Under the pieces are notes generated by a model. It worked only from the letters and a program-made list of their open reading frames with translations. It was not told where the DNA came from and made no database searches. DNA of 64,000 nucleotides from NCBI GenBank assembly GCA_050181465.1, contig JBFXDD010000016.1, positions 1 to 64,000 of the forward strand, in the 5' to 3' direction. This DNA comes from JACRLW01 sp050181465 (GTDB taxonomy: Bacteria; Planctomycetota; UBA1135; UBA2386). Each line of letters starts with the position of its first letter. The first letter of the stretch is position 1. Position numbers and translations under genes: made by a program. Shown here piece after piece: positions 8,688 to 17,896 of the stretch.

Positions 8688-11600
8688 TCAGCCGACGCTC
8701 GAATCGTCGATCAAGCCCTCGAAGCACTCCTCCAGCCAGTCCTGATCGGCAGCGTTCAACTCGTCACGAAACCCGCCGACGACGCCGCGGCGCACCTTCG
8801 GCGCATCGTTGCGCTTGCGCAACCAGGGCTCGTGGAACTCGCCCCCGGCCTCGACCTTGCGCATGTTTTCGATCGCAGCTCGATCGGCGGCGGCGCGAAT
8901 CGCTTCCTCGCTTCGTTCGATCCCGAAGGCATCCAGCACACGTGCAAGCACGCTCGGGAAGTCACGGTGAGCATCCTCGTAGCACACGTGCACCGCGAGG
9001 CCGGCGTCGACCGCGCTCCGCCACATGCGCTGGAATCCTGCGAGGTTCTGTGCGCCGAAGTACGGATCGCGGATGAACTCGGCGAGCCCGCCCTCGAAGT
9101 GGAAGAAGTCGCGGAAGCGACCGGTGACCTGGTGATACAGGCTCACGATCGTGTCGCGCGGGTCGCGCGACATGTAGACCACGCGGTCCGCGCGATGGCA
9201 CTTGTTCCAACGCATGGTCGCATCGAAGTCGAGCGGCGGCTTGTGACCGTCGTTGTACTCGAAGCCATCATGCTCGAAGGTGACCTCGTCCGTGACACCG
9301 AGTGCATCGAGCGCGAAGCGCATCCAAGTCCGACCGGACTTCGGGAAGGAGACGAATCGCAAGTCTCGCGCGACCGCGAGCACCGAACCGCGTTCCCGTC
9401 GATAGACGCGCAGCACACCCTGGGATGCGATTGCAGGATTCTCGGTATGGGTGAGCGCGAAGCCTTGGGAACGGATGAACCCATCGAGCTTCTCGGACTG
9501 CCAAACGGCCTCCGGCGTGCGCAACGCGAAGACCTCACGGCAACGCTCGAGCGCACCGGTGAGCACCGCGCGGCGTTCCCGCACCGGCAGGTGATGATGA
9601 AGACCGAGGTGCAAGACGACGTCGTATGCAGCGCGCAGGGTCGGCGTCTGTTGGACCAACTCACTCCACGGCGAAACGCTTCCCGGGAGAAAGTGTGCGA
9701 GCGGCTCGGGATTGAGTTGGCGGCAGGTTGCGATCCGAGACGCGTCGAGTTCGAAGCCGTGAATCGCGACGGCGCCGTGATCGAGGCAGGCGCGAGCGAT
9801 GACACCTTCCGCACAACCGAGATCGAGAACGCTGCGACCGCGGACCGCGTCGAGCACCGGAGACAGACCGGTGAGTCGCTCCGCCAAGGGCCACTTGCCC
9901 AGGAGACCGCGCGCCGGGTCCGCCGTGTAGTGCGAGCGACCGTCGTCGATGGTCAGCGCGCGAAGCCTGCCGGTGTAGCTCTTCCAGTCGAAGTGCCGGA
10001 TCTGTTCGCGCGCGCGCTGCGTCATCGCCGCGGTCTCGCCCGGAGCCTGCAGTAGTCGAGTGAGCTCACGCAAGAAGGGTGCGGGACCTTCGGCGAGTTC
10101 TTCGTCGCCAACGACCCGCGCAGTCGCCCCCGAGTGTGCGATCGCGGCGGTTCCCTTCGCGGAACAGACCACCGGCACACCGGCAGCCATCGACTCGGCA
10201 ACCACGTTCGCCCAACCGGCCTTCGACTCCGCATGCACGACCGCGTCGAGTCCGGCGAAGAACTGCGGCAGCGCCGAGTCCTCGAGTCTGCCGACGTGTT
10301 CCACGCGCGGATGTTCGCCACCGAGTTCCGCGCCGAAGAGTCGCAATCGCCAGTCCGACGGCATCGCCTCGGCGAAGTCGAGCCAGAACCCGGTGAGCGA
10401 CGGCTTGCAGACGCCGCCGATGACGAAGCCGTCGTGCGGCCGTCGCGATACGTCGAATCGCGCGGCATCGACGGCCCCTTCGAGCACTTCGAAGCGATCG
10501 GCGGCGAAGTCGACGAAGGTCCCCGGCGACCAATCGCGGTTGTTGAACACCACGACGTCGGGGCCGAACGACTCGTTGACGGCGAGGAACCCGTCGCGAA
10601 GCGAGCGGTCGTTGAGAACGTGCTGGATGCGCCGTCCGAATCGACGCTGCCGGAAGTGCGACAGGCCGCGGACGGTCTCCTTCGGGAAGCCCTGGCCGGG
10701 GACCATCGTGACGTCCCAGTGCAAGGCGCTGGCTTCTGCCAGCGAGAGCACCGGACAATCGGTCGCGAAACCGCGCACGCGCGCATCGCCGAGTGCGAGG
10801 AAGCTCAGGCTGTCACCACCTGCGCGCAGTTCTTCGGCGACGCGGTGAAAGCGCATCAGTCCCCCAGCGGCGTGCAGTTCATGGCACACGACGAGGAAGT
10901 TGCGCGTCGCCCTGGGCCGCGGGGTGAGGTGTTCGAGCTTCTGCAGGAACGTGATCTTGCCGGTCCTGTGCAGGACCCGAAGCGACCGCGAAGGCAATCG
11001 CTCACGCAAGAGCTGCGACGGTCCGAGCTCCTCGACGTGCGTGTCGTCGAGTGCGATCACTCCGCCCGCAACGACGTGCGGGTACCAACGATCGAAGTCG
11101 GACCGCACCGCGTCGTAGCGATGGTCGCCGTCGATGAACAACATGCCGATCGGGTCATGCCACGCCTCGGCGAGTTGCGCCGCGGGGAGATTGACCAGTC
11201 GCACCTGTTCGTAGGCGCGAGTCGACAGCATCGTGCGGAAGAACTCGGCGCGATCTTGCGGCCCGAACTTCCCACCGAGCGCACCGACGAACTCCTCGTG
11301 TGGATCGATACACCAGATCGGCACGTCGCGACCGCGCACGCCGTGCGCCAGGGCCACGGCCGACTTCCCACGGTAACTGCCGATCTCGACGATGACGCCG
11401 CGACGAACCGACGCCGCCGCTACCGCCAGCGCGCGGCCTTCCGCCGGAGTGATCCCGCCGCGCAAAGTCGCCATCGCGTGCGCGAATCGCTGCGCCGAAC
11501 CCAGCCCCGAGGTGATCGGTCCGAGCGCACGACGCAGGAGTCTGGCGGGGCGGGACAAGAGCTTCGACGGCGGGGTCGGCATGACGATCGGATCAGCCAT
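8688..11600 (-). CDS. four-domain fusion: methyltransferase - glycosyltransferase - methyltransferase - sulfotransferase
   Basis: A single 970-residue frame carries four enzyme domains. (1) Residues about 50-225: class I SAM methyltransferase of the Methyltransf_24 type, with VIVEIGSYRGKS near 69-80, IDGDHRYD and LDDTH. (2) About 235-560: GT-B type glycosyltransferase, with HAESKAGWANVVAESMAAG near 455-475 and an A-G-V-P-V-V loop. (3) About 575-725: a second SAM methyltransferase, VLDLGCAEG near 590. (4) About 735-970: sulfotransferase, with 5'-phosphosulfate loop FVSFPKSGRTWMRFAL near 747-762 and 3'-phosphate loop SRDPRDTIVSLYH. All signature residues are present. It probably modifies a surface glycan or secreted lipid-sugar in the cytoplasm (inference). 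No frameshift or linker decay is seen. Confidence 0.85.
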   Translation of the reverse strand: MADPIVMPTPPSKLLSRPARLLRRALGPITSGLGSAQRFAHAMATLRGGITPAEGRALAVAAASVRRGVIVEIGSYRGKSAVALAHGVRGRDVPIWCIDPHEEFVGALGGKFGPQDRAEFFRTMLSTRAYEQVRLVNLPAAQLAEAWHDPIGMLFIDGDHRYDAVRSDFDRWYPHVVAGGVIALDDTHVEELGPSQLLRERLPSRSLRVLHRTGKITFLQKLEHLTPRPRATRNFLVVCHELHAAGGLMRFHRVAEELRAGGDSLSFLALGDARVRGFATDCPVLSLAEASALHWDVTMVPGQGFPKETVRGLSHFRQRRFGRRIQHVLNDRSLRDGFLAVNESFGPDVVVFNNRDWSPGTFVDFAADRFEVLEGAVDAARFDVSRRPHDGFVIGGVCKPSLTGFWLDFAEAMPSDWRLRLFGAELGGEHPRVEHVGRLEDSALPQFFAGLDAVVHAESKAGWANVVAESMAAGVPVVCSAKGTAAIAHSGATARVVGDEELAEGPAPFLRELTRLLQAPGETAAMTQRAREQIRHFDWKSYTGRLRALTIDDGRSHYTADPARGLLGKWPLAERLTGLSPVLDAVRGRSVLDLGCAEGVIARACLDHGAVAIHGFELDASRIATCRQLNPEPLAHFLPGSVSPWSELVQQTPTLRAAYDVVLHLGLHHHLPVRERRAVLTGALERCREVFALRTPEAVWQSEKLDGFIRSQGFALTHTENPAIASQGVLRVYRRERGSVLAVARDLRFVSFPKSGRTWMRFALDALGVTDEVTFEHDGFEYNDGHKPPLDFDATMRWNKCHRADRVVYMSRDPRDTIVSLYHQVTGRFRDFFHFEGGLAEFIRDPYFGAQNLAGFQRMWRSAVDAGLAVHVCYEDAHRDFPSVLARVLDAFGIERSEEAIRAAADRAAIENMRKVEAGGEFHEPWLRKRNDAPKVRRGVVGGFRDELNAADQDWLEECFEGLIDDSSVG

Positions 11601-11857
11601 CGGGAAAGGGCGGCGGCAGCGAGGGTCCAGCGACGTCGCGCCGCTCGGCGACGTCCAACGGTCTCATCGGAGGACACTGCCGAATTCTTGAGCAGATCTG
11701 ACCGGTCGAACGCCCCCTGACCCCGTTGCCAAGGTCGCTTCACGACCGCAACTTCGCCGGATTCGCTATCGTCGCGCGCCGTCCCGGGACGATTCCGTCT
11801 TCGGTCCCCCACCTGATCGCCGTTCCGCGCGGCGACCTCCGACCGCATCGCCGCTCG

Positions 11858-13651
11858 ATGACCCGACCGTTCTTCTCGCTCCTCGCCCTACTCGCGATCA
11901 CGGCCTGCGGCGGCGGTGGCGGCGGCGGCTCCGCGGCCAACCCGGCACCCCCCACGCTGGTCGGTGCCACGCTGCTCCAGGCCGGCCCCACGCCGGTCCC
12001 GGGCGATCGCCTTCTGCTCTCCCTGTCGGAAGTGGTCGAGCTGGCGCCGAACGCGGTCCTCGACGACGGCGACTTCGCCATCACCAACGGGTCGCTCGGA
12101 ACGGTCACGACTCCGCCGACCCTGATCGACGCGCGCACGATCCAGATCGTCCTCGGCAACGGAATGGTCATCGCAGATGCATCGACGACCATCGCGTTCG
12201 CCGCGACCAACGATGCCGTGACGGATCTGAGCGGAGCCCCGGCCGACGGCGGTGCGCCGATCGCCGTGCGCCGCGGGGACGGGAGGCCGCCGAGCGTGCA
12301 GTCGGTGACCATCGAGGAGATCGATACGGCGCTCAACGGCGGTGGGACCGCAGGCGGAACGCTGCAGGTTCCCCGCACGGGGTTCTCGATCGATGTGCTC
12401 TGGTTCGATCTCGGCGGCACCATGGACTCGTCTCGCTCGCTGATCGTCGCGGACGGACCGGTCAGCGTCGCCGGCACCCTCCGGCCGGCGGGAACCGGCT
12501 TGCAGGACGCGCTGACGATCACGCCGGACGGCACGACGACTCACTTCCGTGTGCCGAGCGACGTGCTCTTCCCGGTGGGTCCGGTGAGCGTGACCATGTA
12601 TGCGGTCGACGCGACGGGCATGCCTGCGACACCGCGCAGTTTCGGGTTCCGCACGGTGAGCGCAAACGACACTCTGCGTCCCTTCGAGCGCGATCAGGTT
12701 TGGTATCTGTCCTTCGCGCGAGATCTCGAGAGCTACCGCCTCGACGTGTCGGGCGTACTCCCGACCATCGAGATCCTCGCGGGATCGAATGGTCGGTCCG
12801 ACGCCGAGGACGTCCTCGCCGTGCTCGGTCTGCTCTCCGCCAACCCGATCGCGAACGTCACCGCGGGCGTGGACAGCAACGAGTTCGTGCTGGGAGTCCT
12901 CCGCGATCATCTCATCACGGATCTCGAGCGCCTCTTCGACGGGGTACCGATCGACTTCACGTTCGCATCGCCAGGGACCTTTCCGCCCAACACACCGGCG
13001 ATCGCCTACTCGAGCCTGGGTTTCTCGCAGATCTGCATCGCCGGCGCAGCGTCGACCGCGCCCAGCGGCACACTGGGCGCGGCCCTGTTCGACGCGAACA
13101 ACCAGGCCCAGAACGACGACTGCATCGAAGACCTGCAGGGTCAGCGACTCGGCATCTTCCTGCACACCTTCGCTCACGTCGGCATCCGTGCCGGTGCGAC
13201 TTCGAGCTTCCGGGCGACGTTCGCCCCGTTCATCCCGCAACTGACGAGCGGAGTCCCCGCGGCACCCGGCGTGCCCATCGGCGAAGCGAGCCAGGACGAG
13301 GAACGCCTCCGCGGTAATCTCAACGACGCGCGAACCACCCAGATCGACAACGCGCTTGCCGGTCTCGCGCGCGCCGTCGCGGTGGTCATCGCCCATGAGT
13401 GCGGGCACTCCATGGGGCTCGTGGCCAACGGCGCCATGCCGCGCGGTCTCTACGGTAACGATTCGATCAACTTCCCCGGCAGTGGGTCCGGTGCGAACCT
13501 ACACATCGAGACTCCGGGCCTGTTTCCCAATGGGGCGCAGAACGTCATGAGCGCCTCGATCTCCTACGACAGCGCGATCCACCCGAGCACCGGATTCAAT
13601 TCGCTCAACCTCGCCTATCTGCGTGAGCGTGCGCTCTACGACCGGCAGTGA
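11858..13651 (+). CDS. metzincin-like metalloprotease lipoprotein
   Basis: The 597-residue protein starts at ATG 11858 with a lipobox ITAC followed by a glycine run. The N-terminal half resembles Ig-like beta domains (PVPGDRLLLSLSE, SVTMYAVDATG). The C-terminal half has VVIAHECGHSMGLV near residue 510-523, a HExxHxxG zinc motif, and later NVMSASISYD, a Met-turn as in metzincins. The third metzincin ligand, expected three residues after the Gly, is Ala here. Another His, for example in NLHIETPG, may serve. It is likely a surface-anchored zinc protease. It is followed one base later by the next gene, suggesting an operon. Confidence 0.75.
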   Translation: MTRPFFSLLALLAITACGGGGGGGSAANPAPPTLVGATLLQAGPTPVPGDRLLLSLSEVVELAPNAVLDDGDFAITNGSLGTVTTPPTLIDARTIQIVLGNGMVIADASTTIAFAATNDAVTDLSGAPADGGAPIAVRRGDGRPPSVQSVTIEEIDTALNGGGTAGGTLQVPRTGFSIDVLWFDLGGTMDSSRSLIVADGPVSVAGTLRPAGTGLQDALTITPDGTTTHFRVPSDVLFPVGPVSVTMYAVDATGMPATPRSFGFRTVSANDTLRPFERDQVWYLSFARDLESYRLDVSGVLPTIEILAGSNGRSDAEDVLAVLGLLSANPIANVTAGVDSNEFVLGVLRDHLITDLERLFDGVPIDFTFASPGTFPPNTPAIAYSSLGFSQICIAGAASTAPSGTLGAALFDANNQAQNDDCIEDLQGQRLGIFLHTFAHVGIRAGATSSFRATFAPFIPQLTSGVPAAPGVPIGEASQDEERLRGNLNDARTTQIDNALAGLARAVAVVIAHECGHSMGLVANGAMPRGLYGNDSINFPGSGSGANLHIETPGLFPNGAQNVMSASISYDSAIHPSTGFNSLNLAYLRERALYDRQ

Positions 13652-13652
13652 C

Positions 13653-14618
13653 ATGAACGCCATCCGCAAACTCCTGGCAATCGCCACGTGTCTTCTCGCA
13701 GCGGCTCCGGTGTGGGCTCAACAGTTCCGCCAAGCCCTCGCCGACGCGACCCTGATCGTGATCGTCGAGCCGATCGATTCGACCGAGGTCGGCGAACACG
13801 TCGTGGCCCTTCGCTTCCGCGCGCTCGAGCGACTGAAAGGAGAGTGTGACGACACGATCGTCGTGCTCGAACACGAACACATCGCGGACGCACCCAGCGT
13901 GCGCGGCCAGGGCCGTCGACTCTTGTGCCTGACCCGCGATCGCCGGAGTACCTTGCCCGCCGGTGTTGCCGTTGCGTGGAAAGGCACGGGCTATGCCGGG
14001 TCTTCGCCGACGTTCGGCGATTCGCCGGAGCAGCAACAGGTTCTCCGACTGGCACGGATCCTCGTCGCCTCCGACAGTGGAGCCGCTCCCGCCGCAACCG
14101 CAGACGCGCTGACCGAACTCATGCTGCAGGGTTCGGGACCGGCGCAGCGCGAAGCGGTCGAAGCCTTGCGTGAGCGAGGAGCATTGCGTGAGCACCTCGA
14201 AGACGTCGACCTCGACGCCGCCCTCGCGCGAGCCGTCGCGGAGACGCGCGACATCGACCTGAAGGTCGCGCTCGCTTCGCTGTGCGCAGAGACCCGGCCT
14301 GAAGGGGTCGTCGAAGCGCTGTGTTCGGGTCTGACCGCTTGCGGCGATGAGCGCTACGCGCGCGCCATCGGGCGCATCGCGAATCACATTCACGGCGAGG
14401 AGGCCGCCCGAGTCCTCGGTCGGTTCCTCGTGCAGGCTCGCGGTGCATTCCAAGAGCGACTGCTGCTCGCACTCGGCGCCACTCGCACCGACAGCGCTCT
14501 CCAGATGCTTCTCGAGTTCCGCCGTACTCGCGGCGCCGCGAGAGCGGTCGATGCGGCATTGCGCGAGCATGGTGCCGTGCGTGCCATCGAGGCGATCGAG
14601 CCGCGCAAGAAGGGCTGA
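13653..14618 (+). CDS. exported HEAT-like alpha-helical protein
   Basis: The 321-residue protein has a signal peptide (LLAIATCLLAAAPVWAQQ). The first 110 residues look beta-rich (LIVIVEPIDSTEVGEHVVAL). The remainder is a string of short amphipathic helices rich in Ala, Leu, Arg and Glu, as in HEAT or armadillo-like arrays. No catalytic motif is visible. It starts right after the stop of the metalloprotease gene, so the two are probably co-transcribed. Role unknown; such proteins usually bind partners. Confidence 0.65.
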   Translation: MNAIRKLLAIATCLLAAAPVWAQQFRQALADATLIVIVEPIDSTEVGEHVVALRFRALERLKGECDDTIVVLEHEHIADAPSVRGQGRRLLCLTRDRRSTLPAGVAVAWKGTGYAGSSPTFGDSPEQQQVLRLARILVASDSGAAPAATADALTELMLQGSGPAQREAVEALRERGALREHLEDVDLDAALARAVAETRDIDLKVALASLCAETRPEGVVEALCSGLTACGDERYARAIGRIANHIHGEEAARVLGRFLVQARGAFQERLLLALGATRTDSALQMLLEFRRTRGAARAVDAALREHGAVRAIEAIEPRKKG

Positions 14619-14619
14619 G

Positions 14620-14636
14620 CCGCTGCGACGCAGCGG
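14620..14636 (+). terminator. hairpin after the HEAT-like gene
   Basis: CCGCTGC-GAC-GCAGCGG directly follows the stop codon at 14616-14618. The 7-bp GC stem has a 3-nt loop and no T-run. It could attenuate or terminate transcription before the next gene. Confidence 0.35.
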
Positions 14637-14656
14637 TGCTACCCTGTCGGCCCGCT

Positions 14657-15292
14657 GTGACCTTCCTCAACCTCACCACCGATCGCTCCGGCCTGCCGCC
14701 GCTCCGACCGGGGCTGCAATCGGTCGCGCGCGACGACTCGGGGCTGTGCTTCGTCGCCGACGAACGCGGTCGAGTCTTCAGCTTCGACCCTCGCGATGAG
14801 TCACCCAACGAGCGGAGCGCCGACTTCGAGTCAACGGCGCAGATGCACACCTACATCGAGCATCAGCACGAGCTGCGCATCCCCGAGGAGGGGGAGACTC
14901 TCACCGATCTGCGCGCGCGACTGCAGCGCGTTCGCGAGTTCAAGAAGCTCATGCGGCGGTCGCGATACGCCGGCGTCTCGATCGCGCTCGCCGTCGACGA
15001 CCTGAAGGAGGCGATCGCCGATCGAAAGTTCGACGCTTCGCCCGCAGGCCGCAACCTCGCCGCGCGTCGCGTCGAGTGCGCGCGGTGCGAAGCGGTCTTG
15101 CACGCTGCAACCGGTGACACCTCATGGATGATCCGTCCCCACGCAAGCGACTCGATGGGCATCGGCGTGATCGGTTCGTTCCGACCCCCGTGGACCGAGT
15201 CTGCCGTGCGCGACCTGATCGCGCCGACCATGAAATCGCAATTCGAGCTACATTGCCTCGCGAGGCCGCAATCGACCGCGTCCTCGGACTGA
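14657..15292 (+). CDS. hypothetical cytoplasmic protein
   Basis: About 211 residues from a GTG at 14657; an in-frame GTG at 14636 is also possible. There is no signal peptide. The middle is helical and charged (TDLRARLQRVREFKKLMRR) and is followed by a CxxC pair in VECARCEAVLH, which might bind metal. I do not recognise the family. The coding frame is supported by a plausible protein composition and its fit between two genes on the same strand. Confidence 0.5.
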   Translation: MTFLNLTTDRSGLPPLRPGLQSVARDDSGLCFVADERGRVFSFDPRDESPNERSADFESTAQMHTYIEHQHELRIPEEGETLTDLRARLQRVREFKKLMRRSRYAGVSIALAVDDLKEAIADRKFDASPAGRNLAARRVECARCEAVLHAATGDTSWMIRPHASDSMGIGVIGSFRPPWTESAVRDLIAPTMKSQFELHCLARPQSTASSD

Positions 15293-15332
15293 CTCGTCTC
15301 TCGATCCCGTTCTCCACCCGAGCGCTCTGCCC

Positions 15333-16499
15333 ATGACCCGACTTCCTTGGCTGACCTGTCTGCTGCTCTCTACGACCGCGTTCGCACAGACCTACGACTT
15401 CGAGAACCTCACCGGTTCGGACATCGCTCCCTTCGTGTTGCTCGACGGCCAGGACAACTGGAGCGAACAAACCTTCAACGCGGCTCGCCGCTGCGGAGTG
15501 ACGGCGACGTTGTCGCACGACGGCACGAAGTCGATCCAATTCCAGGAAGTCGGCCCCGGATACGGCTGTGACGCGTCACGCATCAACGATGCGGCCTGGT
15601 CCTTCGGTCCGTTCCTCGGGACAGAGACGCGAGCGTTCTTCCAGGTCGACATGCGCGCCGGCTTCTGGGGCGGGATCTTCGGCCCCGCGCACGACACGAA
15701 TCAGAGCGGTTCGGTTCGAGGCAGCGAGGCCGGCGAACGCGGAGTCCGCGTATCGCTGGGGACGAATGCGAATCAGCAGTTGCGCCTCATCGCGGCGGAC
15801 AACACGGTCACGACCGCACCGCTCGCGAGTCTCGGTTCCGTAGTCAACGGCTCGACCTGGCTGCGGATTCGAGTCGTCATGGATCTGACCGCCAACGCGG
15901 GCGCCGGACTCGGTTACGTGTTCACGCAGAATCTCACCGCGGGTGAGACCTGGTTCACGGCGGTCGGTGCGCTCCAGGGAATCCCGCTCGCGCTGGATCC
16001 GACCGCAGCCGATGCCAAGAACCCAACGCGCTGGGATGCGATGTTCCTGCATTTCGAAGGTGCGACCTATGCGATGGACAACATCCGCTTCGGCCCGAGG
16101 TCGGCGTTCCTCGGCGCGTATGAAGCCGGCTGCGGGGTACCGCCGCTCGCCCTCACGGGACGCGCGCTGCCGGTCGTCGGCACCAACGCCGATGTCCTGG
16201 TGACCAACCTGCCGACCGGTGCACTCGGCGGCGTGCTGATCCTGGGTCTGGCGGGGATCGATCCCGGCCTCGATCTCAGCGCCGCGGGATTGACGGGCTG
16301 CCGTCTCGCCGTCGCGCCTGCGGCCAGCGGCGACCTGACTCTCGGTAGCTCCACAGCGTCTTTCGCGCTCTCGATCCCCGCGAGTCCGGCATTGGTCGGC
16401 GCCGGCGTGTTCCTGCAGTCGGCAGTCGTTGCGCCCGGTGTGAATCCCGCTTCCGTGCTGACCTCCAACGGTCTGCGCTGGGACATCGGTCTGCACTGA
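15333..16499 (+). CDS. secreted protein with planctomycete C-terminal beta module
   Basis: The 388-residue protein has a signal peptide (LTCLLLSTTAFAQ). Residues about 20-255 read as a jelly-roll-like beta domain (TYDFENLTGSD at the start, YAMDNIRFG at the end), as in carbohydrate-binding exported proteins. The last 120 residues start at EAGCG and contain G.ALPVVG, TGCRL, IPASPALVGAGVFLQSA and SNGLRWDIG. This C-terminal pattern recurs in the proteins at 37633-38706 and 55158-55595 and at the N-terminus of the kelch protein. It may be a surface-association module (inference). Function of the N-terminal domain is unknown. Confidence 0.75.
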   Translation: MTRLPWLTCLLLSTTAFAQTYDFENLTGSDIAPFVLLDGQDNWSEQTFNAARRCGVTATLSHDGTKSIQFQEVGPGYGCDASRINDAAWSFGPFLGTETRAFFQVDMRAGFWGGIFGPAHDTNQSGSVRGSEAGERGVRVSLGTNANQQLRLIAADNTVTTAPLASLGSVVNGSTWLRIRVVMDLTANAGAGLGYVFTQNLTAGETWFTAVGALQGIPLALDPTAADAKNPTRWDAMFLHFEGATYAMDNIRFGPRSAFLGAYEAGCGVPPLALTGRALPVVGTNADVLVTNLPTGALGGVLILGLAGIDPGLDLSAAGLTGCRLAVAPAASGDLTLGSSTASFALSIPASPALVGAGVFLQSAVVAPGVNPASVLTSNGLRWDIGLH

Positions 16500-16522
16500 C
16501 CCTCGGAACGAATACGCAGGAA

Positions 16523-17287
16523 ATGCTGCAACTGACGATCCTCGGCTCCGGCACCTCGGTGCCGAACCCCGAGCGCTTCCCGGCCGGTTATCTGGTGGAA
16601 GTCGATGGAATCAGGCTCTGCGTCGATCTCGGTCCCGGCGTGTTGCGACGTCTCGCGAGCGTCGGTCACGACCTCGATGCGATCGACGCGGTGCTGCTGA
16701 CGCACTTCCACACCGATCACTGCGCCGACGTCGCCGCACTCCTGTTCGCGCTGCGCAACCCGCGGTACCACGCGCGGAAGCCGCTGGTGATCGTCGGGGC
16801 GCGCGGCCTGCGCACTCTCATCGCCCACCTGACGGCCGCTTGGCCGTGGCTCGCACCGCGTGAGGTCGCCGTCGAGTTCCGCGAGATCGAGCCGGGAACA
16901 CACATGATCGCCGGCGCGAAGGTCGAGGCGATCGCGATCGAGCACACGAAGGAGAGTCTCGGGTATCGCGTCGGCGATTCGCACGGCGTAGTCGTCGCGC
17001 TCACCGGGGATGCGATCTGGTGTGACGCACTGATTCCGTTGGCGCTCGAAGCCGATCTCTTCGTCTGCGACAGCGCGTTCCCGACCGCGAACCCAGGCGC
17101 AGGGCACATGACGCCCACCGAAGCCGGTCGCGCCGCGCGACTCGCCGGCGCGAAGCACTTGATCCTCACCCACTTCTATCCCGAGTGCGACGGCCACGAC
17201 CTGATCGCCGAAGCGGCGGCAGAGTTCGACGGCGAGATCTCGATGGCGCGCGATCTCGCCGTTCACTCAGTGGCAAGGAGCGAGTGA
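16523..17287 (+). CDS. MBL-fold metallohydrolase (RNase Z-like)
   Basis: The 254-residue protein has the metallo-beta-lactamase motif THFHTDHCAD near residues 60-69, a His in IAIEHTKES, the Asp in ALTGDAIW and a final His in LILTHFYPE. These are the two-metal ligands of the RNase Z/ElaC branch. It lacks an obvious tRNA-binding exosite, so it may be a general phosphodiesterase or arylsulfatase-like hydrolase rather than tRNase Z. It starts 23 bases after the upstream secreted protein gene and converges with the ArsR gene. Confidence 0.85.
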   Translation: MLQLTILGSGTSVPNPERFPAGYLVEVDGIRLCVDLGPGVLRRLASVGHDLDAIDAVLLTHFHTDHCADVAALLFALRNPRYHARKPLVIVGARGLRTLIAHLTAAWPWLAPREVAVEFREIEPGTHMIAGAKVEAIAIEHTKESLGYRVGDSHGVVVALTGDAIWCDALIPLALEADLFVCDSAFPTANPGAGHMTPTEAGRAARLAGAKHLILTHFYPECDGHDLIAEAAAEFDGEISMARDLAVHSVARSE

Positions 17288-17299
17288 GCCTCGAGCAAG

Positions 17300-17896
17300 T
17301 CAGGTCGGTGCTTCTTCGCGCGGTGCCGGGTAGCCGCCGAAGTAGAAGCGGAAGGCTCGTCCCTTCGGTGCGCGCGCGTCGTGGTACTTCCTCGCCAAGT
17401 TCGCGATCGCGTCGGTGAGTTCGCGTGCAAACTCGCTGCGTGCCGCGGCGTCACCGAAGCGGACATCGACCTCGAGCGAAATCGTTGCAAGAGACTTGTC
17501 GGCAGCCGTGGCCGCCTCGCGCTGTCGCGCGAGCTCTGCGATCGCACGACTGGCGACGGCGATCTGATGCGCCGACGAGTAGCGATCGGCGATGGTCTCC
17601 GGTCGCACGGCGAGCCGACCGAGCACATCGGCCGAGATTGCGTAGCTCGCAGCGCTGCGACGGTAGGTGCGCTCCGTGACACTCCCGCGCCGGCGGGACT
17701 CCACTTCCTCGATGAGCCCGACGCCGAGGAGCTCCTGAATGTGGTAGTTCAGTCGTTGCCGCGGCAGATCGAGGGCTCTCGCGAGTGATGCAGCCGACGC
17801 CGGTTCGGCCAGACGCTCGAGAATCAAGAGCCGCGTGGGTTGCAACAGTGCCGCGGCGCGCTCCGGTGCGGCGATCACGTCGACGGTCGTCGTCAT
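17300..17896 (-). CDS. ArsR-family winged-helix transcriptional regulator
   Basis: The 198-residue protein has an N-terminal winged HTH: LLQPTRLLILERLAEPASAA, then SLARALDLPRQRLNYHIQEL as the recognition region, then GLIEEVESRRRGSVTERTY as the wing. The C-terminal 100 residues are helical and of unknown role. No metal-binding Cys pair is seen, so it is not a classical metal sensor. The ATG at 17896 overlaps the upstream SRPBCC stop by 4 bases (ATGA), indicating translational coupling. ArsR-SRPBCC pairs are a recurrent bacterial arrangement. Confidence 0.85.
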   Translation of the reverse strand: MTTTVDVIAAPERAAALLQPTRLLILERLAEPASAASLARALDLPRQRLNYHIQELLGVGLIEEVESRRRGSVTERTYRRSAASYAISADVLGRLAVRPETIADRYSSAHQIAVASRAIAELARQREAATAADKSLATISLEVDVRFGDAAARSEFARELTDAIANLARKYHDARAPKGRAFRFYFGGYPAPREEAPT

